A stretch of 64,000 nt of DNA from Craspedostauros australis. Its lineage: Eukaryota; Bacillariophyta; Bacillariophyceae; Mastogloiales; Achnanthaceae. The stretch lies in assembly GCA_026770025.1 (NCBI GenBank), contig JAMXDE010000019.1, forward strand, positions 1,178,001 through 1,242,000, given 5' to 3'. Position 1 is the first letter of the stretch, and every line of letters begins with the position of its first letter. A program made the translations under genes and the position numbers. The notes under the pieces were generated by a model. The model saw nothing but the letters and a program-made list of their open reading frames with translations. It was not told the origin of the DNA and searched no databases. Below, in pieces: positions 10,231-20,795 of this stretch.

Positions 10231-12543
10231 AGAAGAGCGGCCATGAGATGATGCTCTCTATACTGGACATGATGCTCTGCTTGGAGGTATCCGACGACAT
10301 CAAGGATTCATTCTTCGATCACTTCCAACACTTCGAAAACGATGACGAAGTACACGACGACGAGGTCGTGCCAGCGTGGCTCAGCGACGAGCCAATCATC
10401 CATGAAGTCGACCGACGTCGCGAAGTCAGCTACAAGTACTGCTTCAATGTGAACGACATCATTGATCTGTCCGGCGACGCAGCTGAGATGGGAGCAGAGA
10501 CCATCGCCATTGAGTTGGAAGCGGCCGCGAATGCAGACGATGCCGACACCAACGAGAACAGCGCGGATCAAGACAACGAAGACGTCTCTGGCGACAAGAC
10601 AAACGGCGGTGTGGCGCCGCCTCCTCCAGTGGCAAGGAACAACAGAATGGGTATCTTCCATGAAGACAGCAGTGATGAATCAGAACAAGAAGTGGACAGA
10701 TTCAATCCAAACAAGAGAGTCATCTATCCAACAGACATCTCGTTCCCACCAGTCCAGAACGCCAGAGGCTTCAACACCATACACAGGCATGATACGATCC
10801 CATATCCTACATTGGCAGTAGAGACAATGCAACGACAGCTCATCCACGACGCCGTGATGGTAGCAGGCATGCGGCTCTTCCCAGGGATGATCAACAGGGG
10901 ACTGCAACACATATGGGTGCGCGTGATTGGCACCATACTGTCCGACAATTTCCGATCAATCGAAGAGATTCTCGCCAACACAGTGATCCTCAAGCGGCTG
11001 TTGGAGGAAAGACGAGCTCATTCCAGAGACGGAATTGCACTACGTCCTTGGAGGATGTATGCAAGTACTCCTGCGCGAGCGACCACAAGTCACGCCATAC
11101 GATTCGGTGACAGGAACTCACCTAGAAGACATGACTCCAGCAGTCAGAGAACCGTACTACGACGGCATGGACTACCACAGGATGGACGACGGGAACGAAG
11201 AAGATCACGACGACGACATGGCAGCAGCTCCCATGGAACAGCTTCACGAGCTGAGCGCCAAATGCAAGGACAAGGTCAACAAGAATACCTGGCTTGCCGA
11301 CAGCGGAGCCTTGTGTCACATCGTGAACTCAGACGCCGGCCTCTTCAACGTGCGGCACATCAAGTCCTTCGTCCAAGTGGGAGACAGCACAAAGCTGGAC
11401 TCTCCCAAGATCGGATCCATCCGCTTGAAGGTCAAGCAACATGACAACACTTGCCACATTATCCAGCTCAATAATGTGAAGTACACACCCAAGATGGTGG
11501 TGAACCTTTTCTCTACAAACAAGGCACTATACAACAGTTACCAGATTGGAAACAATGGCATTCTGATGGACATCGTCAACAGAGCTGGGAAGAAGATCAT
11601 CTTCGATCGCATCTTCCCAACATCCAACAGATTCATCACAGGAGTGCAGATGCATCCCATTATGCCAACTGAGGATGACAAGGCTTCCACAGCCATCATC
11701 AAGAGCCCATCCAAGGAGGTGAGCGCTGTGAACTTGCATCGAATGCTCCGTCACGCACCGCTTGAGACCATGAAGCAGACAGCCACTCAATACGGATGGA
11801 AGATCATCTGCGAGATGCTGGTGTGTTGCAACTGTGCTGTCGCGAATGCGAGAGTGAAGAACATCTCAAAGACTAGAATCCCAAGAGCGACTCGCCGTGG
11901 CGAACGCCTCTTCATCGATATCAGTTACACTAAACACATAGGCTTTGGAGATAAACGCTACTGGACCTTGATCGTGGACAGCTTCACGGACTACTGCTGG
12001 AGCTTCTTTCTGAAGAACAAGAGAGACCAACCAGGGTATCAAACGATTTGTGCAGACGATCAAGTCACACACAGGTGATCAACAAATCATTTTCCAAGGC
12101 GATAACAGCGGAGAGAACAAATCCACGCAGGATACTCTCATCGATGCAGGACTGAATGCGAAATTCGAGTTCATGGCGTCCAACACGCCACAGCGGAATG
12201 GTAGAGTAGAACAAAAGTTTGCGTATCTCTACACCAAGATCCGCTCCATGCTCAATGGAGCACAACTCAACAACAAATAGAGGCATGGCCTGTGGGCATC
12301 AGCTGCAAGCACTGCCACTGCCATCGCCAATTCTTTGACAGCAATCCACCATACACCGATTCACTTCGAACATTCGGAGAGGTGGTTGTTGTGAAGACCA
12401 CCTATGGCAGGATCTCTGCCAAGCTCAAGAATAGAGGAGAAGAGATGGTGTTCATCGGATATGCACACCAACATGCATCAGGAGTGTACAACATGTACAG
12501 ACCATCGACCAAGTCACTGGTCTGTTCCTGCGACATCAAATAG
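10231..12543 (+). pseudogene. copia protease-integrase remnant
   Basis: After an acidic linker the frame shifts near 11010. It then reads the aspartic protease (WLADSGALCHIVNS, catalytic DSG), a gag-pre-integrase region with a Cys pair (CCNCAVANARVKN), and the integrase core with the first Asp (RLFIDISY), a second frameshift near 12035, the second Asp (FQGDNSGEN) and the Glu motif (NTPQRNGRVEQKF). A TAG at 12278-12280 and further frame changes follow, with one more piece to a TAG at 12541. The catalytic D-D-E residues are all recognisable but no single frame connects them. Confidence 0.8.
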
Positions 12544-13551
12544 CTCAACCAATCATACGGATAGTTCTGTGGCTGGGCACAAGCACCAAACACACTCAAC
12601 AATTCAGAAATGACGAACGCAGATAGCTTCACAACCATTGGACAGAAGGGAGCAACGCCAAGGACGGCAATGCATCAAATGACAGAACCAAGGAGAGTAT
12701 CCTTTGCCAACACCAACAAGTATCACATCCTATTGGACAGCGATGATGAGGACGAGGAAGCAGCGACCCAACTGCTCGAGAACGAGGAAGATCGGAGCGA
12801 GTCCGACCCTGAGGATGACGAGATCCTACCATCCGGCGACAAAGCCGACGATGACAAGGGCATCACTCCTCTGAACACACCAGCGAGGCCTGCGCGTGGT
12901 ACACCATCAAGACCTCCACCAACCAAACCAAGCAAGCGTGACATAGACAGAAAGGAGAGACTCATGTGTCACAAAGCAAGAGGCAGGAAGGGACAGAACA
13001 ATCCCAAGGCAACTGCAGGGAAGAAGATTCCCAAAGCACTGTGCGCACTTGCAGACAACAACAGACCAGGTCAAAAGGAACAAGGTGATGAGAACGAATC
13101 ATCATCAAACAAGGAGAGCGACAAACTCAGCGATGAGTTAGCTGACGAACTGAGTGATGACAACAAGAACACATAGATTCGGAAATCATAGACGAAATAG
13201 AAGAGACAGAGGTTATCCATCAGACTATACGAGATGAATGCAATCGTCGCCGAGATACCAGCGATTGACATTGGACTGTCGCTTCAGGACCAGAACGAAG
13301 AATCCGAGAAGCACATCGAACCGACGACGTTCGATGGGGCATTCAACCATCCGGATCCCATCCATCGAAAGGGATACCGAGCAGCCATCAAGAAAGATTT
13401 CAGCTCCATGGATACACGCAAGGTGTACAGCAAGATCAAATGAGACGCCACCCCACAAGGCCGCAGATGCTGCAAATGCAAATGGGTCTTCAAGTTGAAA
13501 CGCGATGGCACACATCGAGCGCGGCTCGTTGCATGTGGATATGCACAAGTC

Positions 13552-13762
13552 ATGAAAGAGCACTATCGAAAAATCACAAGGGGAGAGCAAAAGCAAAGTA
13601 CCATGCCAAGATTCGAACCTGGAACCTCAGTGAGAATTACTGGTGCTCTACCATTGAGCTACAGGCGTTGCGATTGCTGATCCGAACACAAGTGAAATTT
13701 ATAGATAGTGGGGGCTATGGGAGTAACGTAATTTGCACTATACGTATTTGTGCTGATAAGTC
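13552..13762 (-). mobile_element. Small tRNA-bearing insertion with 5-bp target duplication
   Basis: A ~206-bp insert plus one copy of AAGTC; the other AAGTC lies at 13547-13551. Removing it joins codons GCA CAA GTC to GCA GGC GTA and restores the RT sequence GYAQVAGVDF with no other change, so the boundaries are firm. On its minus strand the insert carries a TATA-like box (13695-13703), a tRNA-like sequence (13598-13668) and a T-run (complement of 13589-13592), the layout of a Pol III gene. The 5-bp duplication suggests integrase-mediated insertion. It lacks long terminal repeats or a tail. It could be a SINE-like element or a retro-inserted tRNA locus. Confidence 0.7.
13598..13668 (-). tRNA. 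tRNA-like sequence, probably a pseudo-tRNA
   Basis: On the minus strand the D arm is GCTC/GAGC with an AATGGTA loop preceded by TA, and a perfect 5-bp T arm (CCAGG/CTTGG) encloses TTCGAAT. A-box (TAGCTCAATGG) and B-box (GGTTCGAATCT) promoter motifs are near consensus. The anticodon stem has four pairs around a loop read as AATTCTC, which lacks U33, so the anticodon cannot be named. The acceptor stem pairs poorly (about three of seven). A TATA-like box begins 35 bases upstream and a TTTT lies downstream. The internal promoter is better preserved than the folded RNA, as in tRNA-derived retroelements. Confidence 0.5.
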
Positions 13763-13850
13763 GCAGGCGTAGACTTCCAGGAACACTACTCACCAGTGAT
13801 TCATGACGTGGCCTATCGAGTGATGATGGTGATCATGACGAATCACAGCA

Positions 13851-13935
13851 TACTATTGACACGAGTGTAGTTATACCGTCCAAGTGCGTATGAGAGAATA
13901 CCGGGTGAACGATGCACATATACGCGTACATCTCG
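13851..13935 (-). repeat. ~85-bp dispersed repeat, copy B
   Basis: Inverted, ~75% identical counterpart of 7993-8080. It sits exactly at the junction where the RT palm domain is missing, between the RT N-terminal remnant and the RNase H remnant. Confidence 0.6.
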
Positions 13936-14202
13936 ACAAAGATGGTGCTCTGGTTTTGGTCCATCCTGGACAAGATCAGCATGTGCCAACAGCATGCCAT
14001 ACTTATCTACAAGGACAACCAAGGCGCTAGAATGATGGCAAACGCCAACCAACTGCCGAGGAACTCCAGGCATATTGATATACACGCATTTGCGGTCTGC
14101 GATTGGGTGGGCAGATATCTCATCCTCATCACTGATGTGTCATCCAACCCCAATGCTTTGGATCTGTGCAACAAGCAGATGCCTGTGATTCTGTTCTTTT
14201 GA
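13936..14202 (+). pseudogene. copia RNase H remnant
   Basis: The frame reads TKMVLWFWSILDKI, then AILIYKDNQGARMMANANQL, SRHIDIHAFAVCDWV and a C-terminal segment ending at TGA 14200-14202. The pattern (Y-x-D-N-Q-G, R-x-I-D-I) is the C-terminal half of copia RNase H. Its N-terminal half, with the first catalytic residues, is missing together with the RT core. Confidence 0.7.
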
Positions 14203-14336
14203 CATACGGACCTACTCATGGGATGCATTCCATCATTCTACGTTTGCCGGTGGATGCCGCCAGTGGAGTGTGGTGATCCCAGTCTTCTTTGTACGACATA
14301 CTGAATTGTTTCCGCTAGCTACCACAAGCATGGGGG

Positions 14337-14476
14337 TGTTGGCATCTGTACACATGTACAATGCAGATGTCATCGACAGCAGCAACAGCTGACACAACAA
14401 ACATCATCACAGCTCCGTAGTCATGAATCCACCATCAGCACGAAATCATACACACCACACGCTCGCGATACTGACA
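14337..14476 (+). repeat. 3' LTR of degenerate copia element (diverged)
   Basis: Begins TGTTGGCATCTG right after a GGGGG-containing purine tract and ends ACTGACA. It is 140 bp and the partner of 7234-7374. The TG...CA ends and the position after RNase H support the LTR call. Confidence 0.6.
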
Positions 14477-16718
14477 AATTCAGACAACAATTGGACAACA
14501 CCATGCATTTTGTCAGTAGAAACCAAAAAATATGAATATAGCACGATAATTACACGATTCGGGAAATGGATGAACGCTGCAATCAGTCAGAAATCACGTT
14601 TTCACGACGCAACCAAAACGACAACACCAAAAAAATGCGCTTCGAAACGTAAAAAATGGAAAAGGAAAATTCACAACACGACCAACGCGACGTGTCGGAC
14701 AAACCCTTCGGAAGCCCGAAGGCGTCATCAGTTAACAACAACAATGGCATTGCATGAACCGACCATCATGATTGGCTGGTTGGTTCGTGGCGTTATGTCA
14801 ACGATCTTATTTGGTGGGAACGCAATGATGTCTGCGACAGGTCACGAAGATACCGATGTCCACAACACGAGGGGAGTTCTCACGTTTCCCTTCAAACAAA
14901 TATCGATTGCGTGCTTGTGAACACAAATAAAATGTCAAATAGAAAATCGATGTATCGTGATTTTGTCATTGCGTCGTTCTTTGCATGTTGCACGGTGTTC
15001 TATTTCGTCTGTGGAACTGAAGGACGGTTTGGACTTACCGAAGAGAGAGTGACGTCACACCAAGAATTAACCTTCCAGACACTCGAACAAGTGAAAGCAC
15101 ACGAACCAACTCTTGCACAGTGTTTCAGTGACAGAAACGTGGAGGCATGGCGCCAGACAAGCAGTCTAAATGTGGAGATGCTGTCCTCTGTTTTATGGTA
15201 CGGTTTAAATGGTATCTACATACATTAGTATACCAATTATTGATGATACTGCGATGGGTACCGAAGGTCAACAAGGATGCGTCAGACCAGGGTGGGAGGC
15301 GACTGGGAAATTGGTCTCCCGCAGCTCCCAAAGTCGGCCACCACGACACGGTGTCGAACCGATGATAAAATAGATAAGTGGAAATCATTTCACAACGGAG
15401 GAATAGTAAGAGTATGGTGTAGAGTATGGCGTAGAGTATGGTGGACGTGTATCGGTAGTCGATGTTTGTGAGAACGCATGTACTATACTGGCCAATTCAT
15501 TGTGGTACCAGTCGCACAAATGCCCGGACCACACTCGTCCCTGCATCGCAGAGAGTGACAGGTTGCGCAAGAGAGAGAACGGTTCGCGAAAACAAGGAGC
15601 GAGAGGGCGATTCGTGAGCCGGAAGCAGCAAAAATCGATCTTGATTTCGCGGAAGTGTGTTTCGATGTGTCACCCTTTCGCGTCGCCAGCCACCATTTTG
15701 CGAGTTGTTGTGTCGTGTCGTGTCGTGTTGGTCACGGAGCACACTATTGACGACCACTTGGACCAATACGAACAGTGGCGAACCGTTCTTGATGTCTTGG
15801 CGAACGATTGAAACAGGGAATGGAGTACTGGAGGTCTTTGTTGGCGCTTCGGAAAGAGGGGGAGTCCGATAATTGGGACCAATCAAACCATCAGGCACAC
15901 ATTATTTTTATATCATATTAGTACGTATAGCTGCTCTTCTCTCTTGCTATTCCAACTGAGCTACTATACGAGCCATGAGGATGCACGTCAGACCAACGAG
16001 GTTGTTGCTTCTCGATCTTTGCACAAAGATGTATTCTATAATATTTTGCTCTAACTTGCCTTTCATGCTTCTTCATGTTCGCCGTGAAATTCACGATGTC
16101 CTGATGTCAAAAAACAAGCAGTTCGATGGCATGACAAATGGATCCCCAATCAGTGATGTTGAGAATGTGATCTTGTCAAATCTGACGCAGCTTGCATGTG
16201 GACGTTGGATGAAAATTGAAGTTCCTGGGAGTGCGATCAAGGGCATCCAGCCCACGTAACGTACTCGACCAAAGATGTTCCTAGTTGATGGGCGCCAAAA
16301 ATAGGTGAGCAACGGCTGCGCCACGACCTCAACGGCAAACAATTGCCACACGTACAATCCGCGATCAATTTTTTTGCAAGTGAAACCAAAAGATCATGTT
16401 GTCATTGGTGGTGATGCGGAGGTCGAAGGGACCTTGATCAGCGTGACACACCACCGATGTGATGCTCGGTTGACGTGATGTCACGCTTGATGCATGATCG
16501 CATCTCTATTGCCTCTCCATCATTCCCTTCCTCTCTGTCTGCCTGCTCTCATAAATTGCGATCCATCACTTCCGTGGCACCCACATCAAGCAACTCTCCT
16601 TCGTCTCTGTTCATACTATCACGCACCTGCAGCATCGCCCACACGATCCATCACCACATCAACGAAGGTGACCGACCATACATACCATACAGAAGAAAGG
16701 ACCACGTACCATCCAGCC
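14477..16718. other. Intergenic region right of the degenerate element
   Basis: No confident gene. A frame at 14932-15228 (plus, ATG, 98 residues) has a hydrophobic stretch (DFVIASFFACCTVFYFVC) followed by a helical-looking charged part, and could be a small secreted or membrane protein, but nothing else supports it. The region includes the second copy of the 37-bp repeat and short TATGG(C/T)GTAGAG tandem repeats near 15414-15450. Confidence 0.4.
15372..15408 (+). repeat. 37-bp dispersed repeat, copy 2
   Basis: Matches the reverse complement of 6772-6808 with a single mismatch (AATAGTA here, AATACTA there). It lies in otherwise featureless sequence about 0.9 kb right of the 3' LTR. Confidence 0.85.
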
Positions 16719-17090
16719 ATGGACGATTCAAACCGATCTGACCAAGTGCAACAGCAGCGGACGCTGTGCCTTGGCGTGAAAGAGAATGCCCTGGATCCCA
16801 ACAACGATTTCGTCCTGACCCTGCACGAATGCTTCGACTGCAGCATCTTGTCGTGCGACGAGTTCGATCCAACCGCATTCGAAAAGGAATACCGCGTTCG
16901 TTACGACGACAGCGATTTCAGTGACGACGAGAGCTTCGACACGAGCTACCTTCGACGACACGACACGCAGAATGAACCCCGCGTCGAGAGCGAATTCATT
17001 TACTCGTACAACGAGCTGCAGTCGAGGTATGCGTACGGCGTGGAGGTCAGCGCAACGATAAGAAAGAAGAAGACACCACAGAAGAAGTGA
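16719..17090 (+). CDS. Short acidic protein, paralogue of the next gene
   Basis: 123 residues from the ATG at 16719; the frame is open upstream to another ATG at 16494, but that stretch is low-complexity and reads like 5' UTR. The protein contains LDPNNDFVLTLHECFDCSIL and then a strongly acidic, Ser/Asp-rich part (YDDSDFSDDESFD), ending in a basic KKKTPQKK tail. The segment (D/N)P(D/N)ND...LxxCxxCSI recurs in the gene at 18049, so the two are tandem paralogues. No signal peptide or membrane segment. Function unknown. Confidence 0.6.
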   Translation: MDDSNRSDQVQQQRTLCLGVKENALDPNNDFVLTLHECFDCSILSCDEFDPTAFEKEYRVRYDDSDFSDDESFDTSYLRRHDTQNEPRVESEFIYSYNELQSRYAYGVEVSATIRKKKTPQKK

Positions 17091-18048
17091 TGCGGACGCT
17101 GCGATCGGCGCGAGCTATGGCAGCGGCTGCAAAGGGCGTTATGTGCAATGGCATGATGCAATATGCCGAGACAAGCGCCGGCGGCTAGGTTCTTGGTCGC
17201 TTCGAAATCATTGCGGTCGCGACATCCTTTTTCGAAAGCAAGGTGCTCTATTTCACAGACTCGCTGAAAGGGGGTCCGTATAGTAGAGTGGACGGGCTAC
17301 AAGCTATGGTGCACCGCGAATACGATGCTACTCCTACCATTCTATTCCCAGATGGAGGAGCACCGGAGTTAGACTTTTCCGCTCTGACACAAAGGCCAAT
17401 ACTGTGCAGCGCGATACTGTAGCGACCAGATTTCAAAAACGCCTCAATTGTTCACTCCTTTTCTGAGAATTTTCCCGTGATTGACACCATTTAAACAAAT
17501 TCTGCTCGAAAACGTCAGATTCATGTGAAGCGTTAAGTACTAGTGCGCTCCGTCCGTTGCAACGGAACATGATGTATCTCAGCGACATGGAACACGACAT
17601 CCAACACAGGCATGTATTTTTGGCGCTTAGCGACAAAATCGGTCGTGCAAAGTCGTTGCAGCCACGACAGATCGGAGGTTTACAACTGGAAATGACACGA
17701 GCAGTTCTCGTTTCGTGCTCGGTGTTGCAACGGATGTTCGCTGAAGAGCGTTTGCTGCAGTCCGCGGACGGCAAACGAAGTAGCTCGCCTGGTGTTGTAT
17801 GTACCAACATGCATCCATCACCATTCCCGTTGAGTCCATCGACCGATTGCCGCCTCTTCCGCTCCGCCAACACAATTGTATTGCCATTGCGACTCGACCC
17901 TGTTGGTATTGCCATTGTGATAGCTTGTAGAATACTATACTCCGCCATACTATACCCAAACAGATCCAAACCTACCGACACCCTCATACCGATACAGACG
18001 CTCATACCAATACGCGTACGACCTCGCTCATAGCACCGCCAACAAACC
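17091..18048. other. Spacer between the tandem paralogues
   Basis: Short overlapping frames on both strands only. The region before 18049 probably holds the promoter of the second paralogue. Nothing else is recognised. Confidence 0.5.
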
Positions 18049-19170
18049 ATGACCGCCGCAACGGGCACCGTGGCACCAGCGTGCGGCCCGACGTACGACG
18101 ATGACCTCATGAACCCGGACAACGATCTGATGGCGGGACTGCAGCAGTGCCTGATGTGCAGCATCATGTGCGACGGCACGGACGAACGCGCGTTGGCGCA
18201 GGTGTACGAGAATGAGATCGCGCAGGCCATTGCGGACGATGATTCGACGCGATCGGACGACGAGGTGCGGGACAACGCCGTGGAGGATGACAGCGTGGTG
18301 GACGACGACAGCGTGATGCTCGTGGACAACGTGGTGCGCGCGCCGTTCAGCGACATTCCCTCCGACGATGACGACCACCGATACGTCGACGGCCAGGTGC
18401 TGGCCAGGAAGAAGCAGCCGCAATCGCCGGCATCCGTGGCTTCGGCACACGAGATCGAGTCGCGGCAGAACAGCGACGTGCAGGACGATGCCACCATCCG
18501 CGCTCCGTCGTCGATTCGCAAGGCCGGCGAAGAGAAGAAGGACGATGACACCCAGCAGCTATCGATGCTCAGCATGGATGTGCCGGACGATGAGGCCAAG
18601 GCGGATCAGCGCCAATCTCCGACGCAGCGGGACGTGTTTCATCACGAAGCGAACAGCCTGCTGGAACTGCCCAAGCGCGTTGCCACGAGGGACGAGGCCG
18701 ACAACGACGAAGAAGACAAGGTCGTCAACGTCAATGAGGATGGTGACCAGAACGCGCTTGGATTCGTTGCATTCGACGACGACGACGGTCAAGAGAGCCA
18801 AGTGGCGACGGCGCAACCAGAAGTAGAGAAAGAAGAAGAAAATGATGATGACGCTGCCACGGCAACGGCAACAGAACAAGCGCCCTTCCCAAATCCCAAG
18901 AGTGAATCGCAGCAAGAAGAACAGCAGGGCGATGATGATGATGTTTTTGCTGATGTTGATATCGAGGATGAGGACGAGGCAGCCTCCAAGACCTTGCCAA
19001 TCAACCCCACGCCCACCAGCACGTCCGCCGACACGGAAGAGGTGAACAAATGGGACGACGAGCGCAAATATGTGGAAACGGTCGTGGACGACAAGAAGAA
19101 AAAGAAGAAGAGCAGGTTGAAAAAGATGAAGTCCGGCTTTGCCAACCTCTGGAAGAAGGCGAGAAAGTAG
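18049..19170 (+). CDS. Highly acidic low-complexity protein, unknown function
   Basis: 373 residues, ATG start. The N-terminus shares the motif of the neighbour at 16719: NPDNDLMAGLQQCLMCSIMC, followed by acidic Ser/Asp/Glu runs (DDDSTRSDDEVRDNAVEDDS). Nearly the whole protein is predicted disordered, dominated by Asp and Glu with Gln and Ala, and it ends in a short basic segment (KKKKKKSRLKKMKSGFANLW) that could form an amphipathic helix. There is no signal peptide or membrane span. Candidate roles would be a scaffold, histone-binding or mineral-related protein, but nothing in the sequence decides this. Confidence 0.75.
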   Translation: MTAATGTVAPACGPTYDDDLMNPDNDLMAGLQQCLMCSIMCDGTDERALAQVYENEIAQAIADDDSTRSDDEVRDNAVEDDSVVDDDSVMLVDNVVRAPFSDIPSDDDDHRYVDGQVLARKKQPQSPASVASAHEIESRQNSDVQDDATIRAPSSIRKAGEEKKDDDTQQLSMLSMDVPDDEAKADQRQSPTQRDVFHHEANSLLELPKRVATRDEADNDEEDKVVNVNEDGDQNALGFVAFDDDDGQESQVATAQPEVEKEEENDDDAATATATEQAPFPNPKSESQQEEQQGDDDDVFADVDIEDEDEAASKTLPINPTPTSTSADTEEVNKWDDERKYVETVVDDKKKKKKSRLKKMKSGFANLWKKARK

Positions 19171-19665
19171 ATTGGTGAGAAACCTTGCTCCACAGACTCC
19201 TAGACAATTATTATATAATGTTATAATATATTTTGCACTCGATGTGTTGCATTGCATCACATTCGTAGAATCATAACGTGCGTGCGCGCGTGAATGTCTT
19301 CTGGAGCGGAGTATACATCAATGTGCGTATACCATGTTCTAGCATGGCTAACACGTTGTCACTGTCTATTGGTGGTCAGAAGAGAGAGGGAGTCATCGAA
19401 TTGTTGGACCCAACATGTTGAAAATGTCTCTACTCTGGAAGATAGCCTATGGAGAGGGACGCACACGTCAGCACATCCCGACGTCACAATTTTGGCCAAC
19501 AACAACGTGTCGCTTGTTTCTTGTGTCCAACTTCGCGGTGTCTCGCGGTACGGTAAAATGGCGTTGTTGCAGTTGTTGGTGTTGGATCAACGCACGCCAC
19601 AATTTACGCACAAAAAAAGAAGAAATCTGTTCTTCCACCTCCATTGAAGAACGAAGAAGACGACA
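19171..19665. other. Promoter region of the carbonic anhydrase gene
   Basis: No gene is supported. It contains two ACGTCA motifs, annotated separately, and a short A-rich leader just before the ATG at 19666. Confidence 0.5.
19465..19486 (+). promoter_or_regulatory. Paired ACGTCA motifs upstream of carbonic anhydrase
   Basis: ACGTCA occurs at 19465-19470 and 19481-19486, about 180-200 bp before the start codon. ACGTCA/TGACGT-type elements are the reported CO2- and cAMP-responsive sites (CCRE, bound by bZIP factors) of a Phaeodactylum carbonic anhydrase promoter. A role here is inference from motif and context. Confidence 0.4.
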
Positions 19666-20795
19666 ATGAAGTTCCTCGCCGCCGCCTCGGCGCTGCTCGC
19701 CACCACGGCCCACGCTGCCTCCAGCGCTCCATTCTCTTACGATCCAGAATCACCCGTCGGTCCCCAGAACTGGCACAACCTTCCCATCGATGGCAACGCC
19801 TGCGGAGGCCGATCCAACAGTCCCATCGCCATCGAATCCAAGACGACCTGCGATCGTTACGAGGATTATGAATTCAAGGTGCGCATTGGATGAATCCATT
19901 GATTGGGCGTTTGAGTGTTTGGGGATTGTGAGTGGTGGATTGCGAGTTATTGGTTGCTTGAGTCCACTCGAGTTGAGTAGGCTTGAGTTGTGTATCGTTG
20001 GATGTGCCAAATCCACTCATACGTACGTAATATCCCTTCCTCCCATCAATCCACAATCATCAACAATGACACGAACAGAACGGCGACTGCACGTTCGCCA
20101 AACTGCAATACAGCCTGACCAACACGGGCGTCAAGGCCTCCTTCCCGGCCGACGAGGACAACTGCAACCGCCCGCAGGTGCGCATCCCGGGCGTCGCGGG
20201 ACTTTACGAGGCCCTGCAATTCCACATCCACACGAGCTCGGAGCACACCATCGACGGCAAGTTCTACGGCGCCGAACTGCACGCCGTGCACCAGGAGATC
20301 ACGACGGGCGAGCGCTTCGCCGTCGTCGGCATGATGATCCAGCCCGATGGCACCGTCGGCAACGGCTTCTTCGAGGAGCTGCTGCGCGGGTGGGAGCACG
20401 TGCTGGAAGAATCCGAGGCGTTGTGTGGTATGAACGCCAACACGCGACGACGTCAGTTGGCGGGGCACGATGATCACGGCGATGAGCCCATCGTGTTTTC
20501 ACCCTACGAGCTATTGGAGCGTGACGACGTGTCCTTCTATCATTACGATGGCGGACTCACGACACCTCCGTGTTCCGAGGTCGTGTGGTGGAATTTGGCG
20601 GATGAACCGCTGTCCATCTCCGTCGATCAGTACATGCGGTTGGTCGAGTTGGTCATTGGCTACATCGATCCAAACACCTGCAAGCTGGGTACCAATGCCG
20701 GACCTGTTGGCAGCACCAGCCGCCCAGTCCAGCCCACCTTCGGACGCACCGTCGAACGCGTCTGCCCCACCTCCATGATGGAAACGTCCAACTAG
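19666..20795 (+). CDS. Alpha-type carbonic anhydrase, secretory
   Basis: Two exons, 19666-19878 and 20079-20795, with a 200-bp phase-0 intron (GTGCGC...CAG); 309 residues. It interconverts CO2 and bicarbonate. A signal peptide (residues 1-17, cut after AHA) is followed by WHNLP and ACGGRSNSPIAI, the alpha-CA N-terminal signature. The three zinc ligands are present: FHIH (His120, His122) and ELHAVH (His139), with the expected Ser/Glu in HTSSEH. GGLTTPPCSEVVWW is the conserved C-terminal motif. Splicing at this intron gives EFK|NGDCTFAKLQYSL, a smooth family match. There is no Phe at the cleavage site, so the signal peptide suggests periplasm, ER or periplastid compartment and not a stromal location. 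Confidence 0.93.

Larger units (their letters stand above)
12610..13858 (+). pseudogene. copia linker and N-terminal reverse transcriptase remnant
   Basis: An acidic, low-complexity linker (12610-13176) precedes the start of RT: GYRAAIKKDFSSMDTRKVY, a TGA at 13441-13443, then CKCKWVFKLKRDG and RARLVACGYAQV. The frame is then interrupted by the insert 13552-13762. It resumes with AGVDFQEHYSPVIHDVAYRV and ends at about 13858. The palm domain with the catalytic YxDD motif is absent, so a large internal deletion follows. Confidence 0.75.
7234..14476 (+). mobile_element. Degenerate Ty1/copia LTR retrotransposon
   Basis: Ordered remnants of a copia element on the plus strand: gag with zinc knuckles, protease, integrase, reverse transcriptase, RNase H. 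It is bounded by two diverged repeats that begin TGTTGGCAT and end TGACA (7234-7374 and 14337-14476). A purine-rich tract (AAGCATGGGGG) lies immediately before the 3' LTR. The element is dead: it has in-frame stops in gag, integrase and RT, at least two frameshifts (about 11010 and 12035), a missing RT core, and a nested insertion. No target-site duplication is visible, consistent with age. The internal region (~7 kb) is longer than usual because of ~1.4 kb of extra sequence before gag. Confidence 0.8.

Noticed and set aside
15330..15375. Possible tRNA B-box (GGTTCGACACC on the minus strand)
   Set aside because: No A-box or pairing arms at the right distance.
17433..18599. 388-codon minus-strand open frame
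   Set aside because: It is antisense to the acidic protein gene at 18049 and extends into non-coding sequence; its Ser-rich translation follows from the Asp/Glu codons on the other strand.
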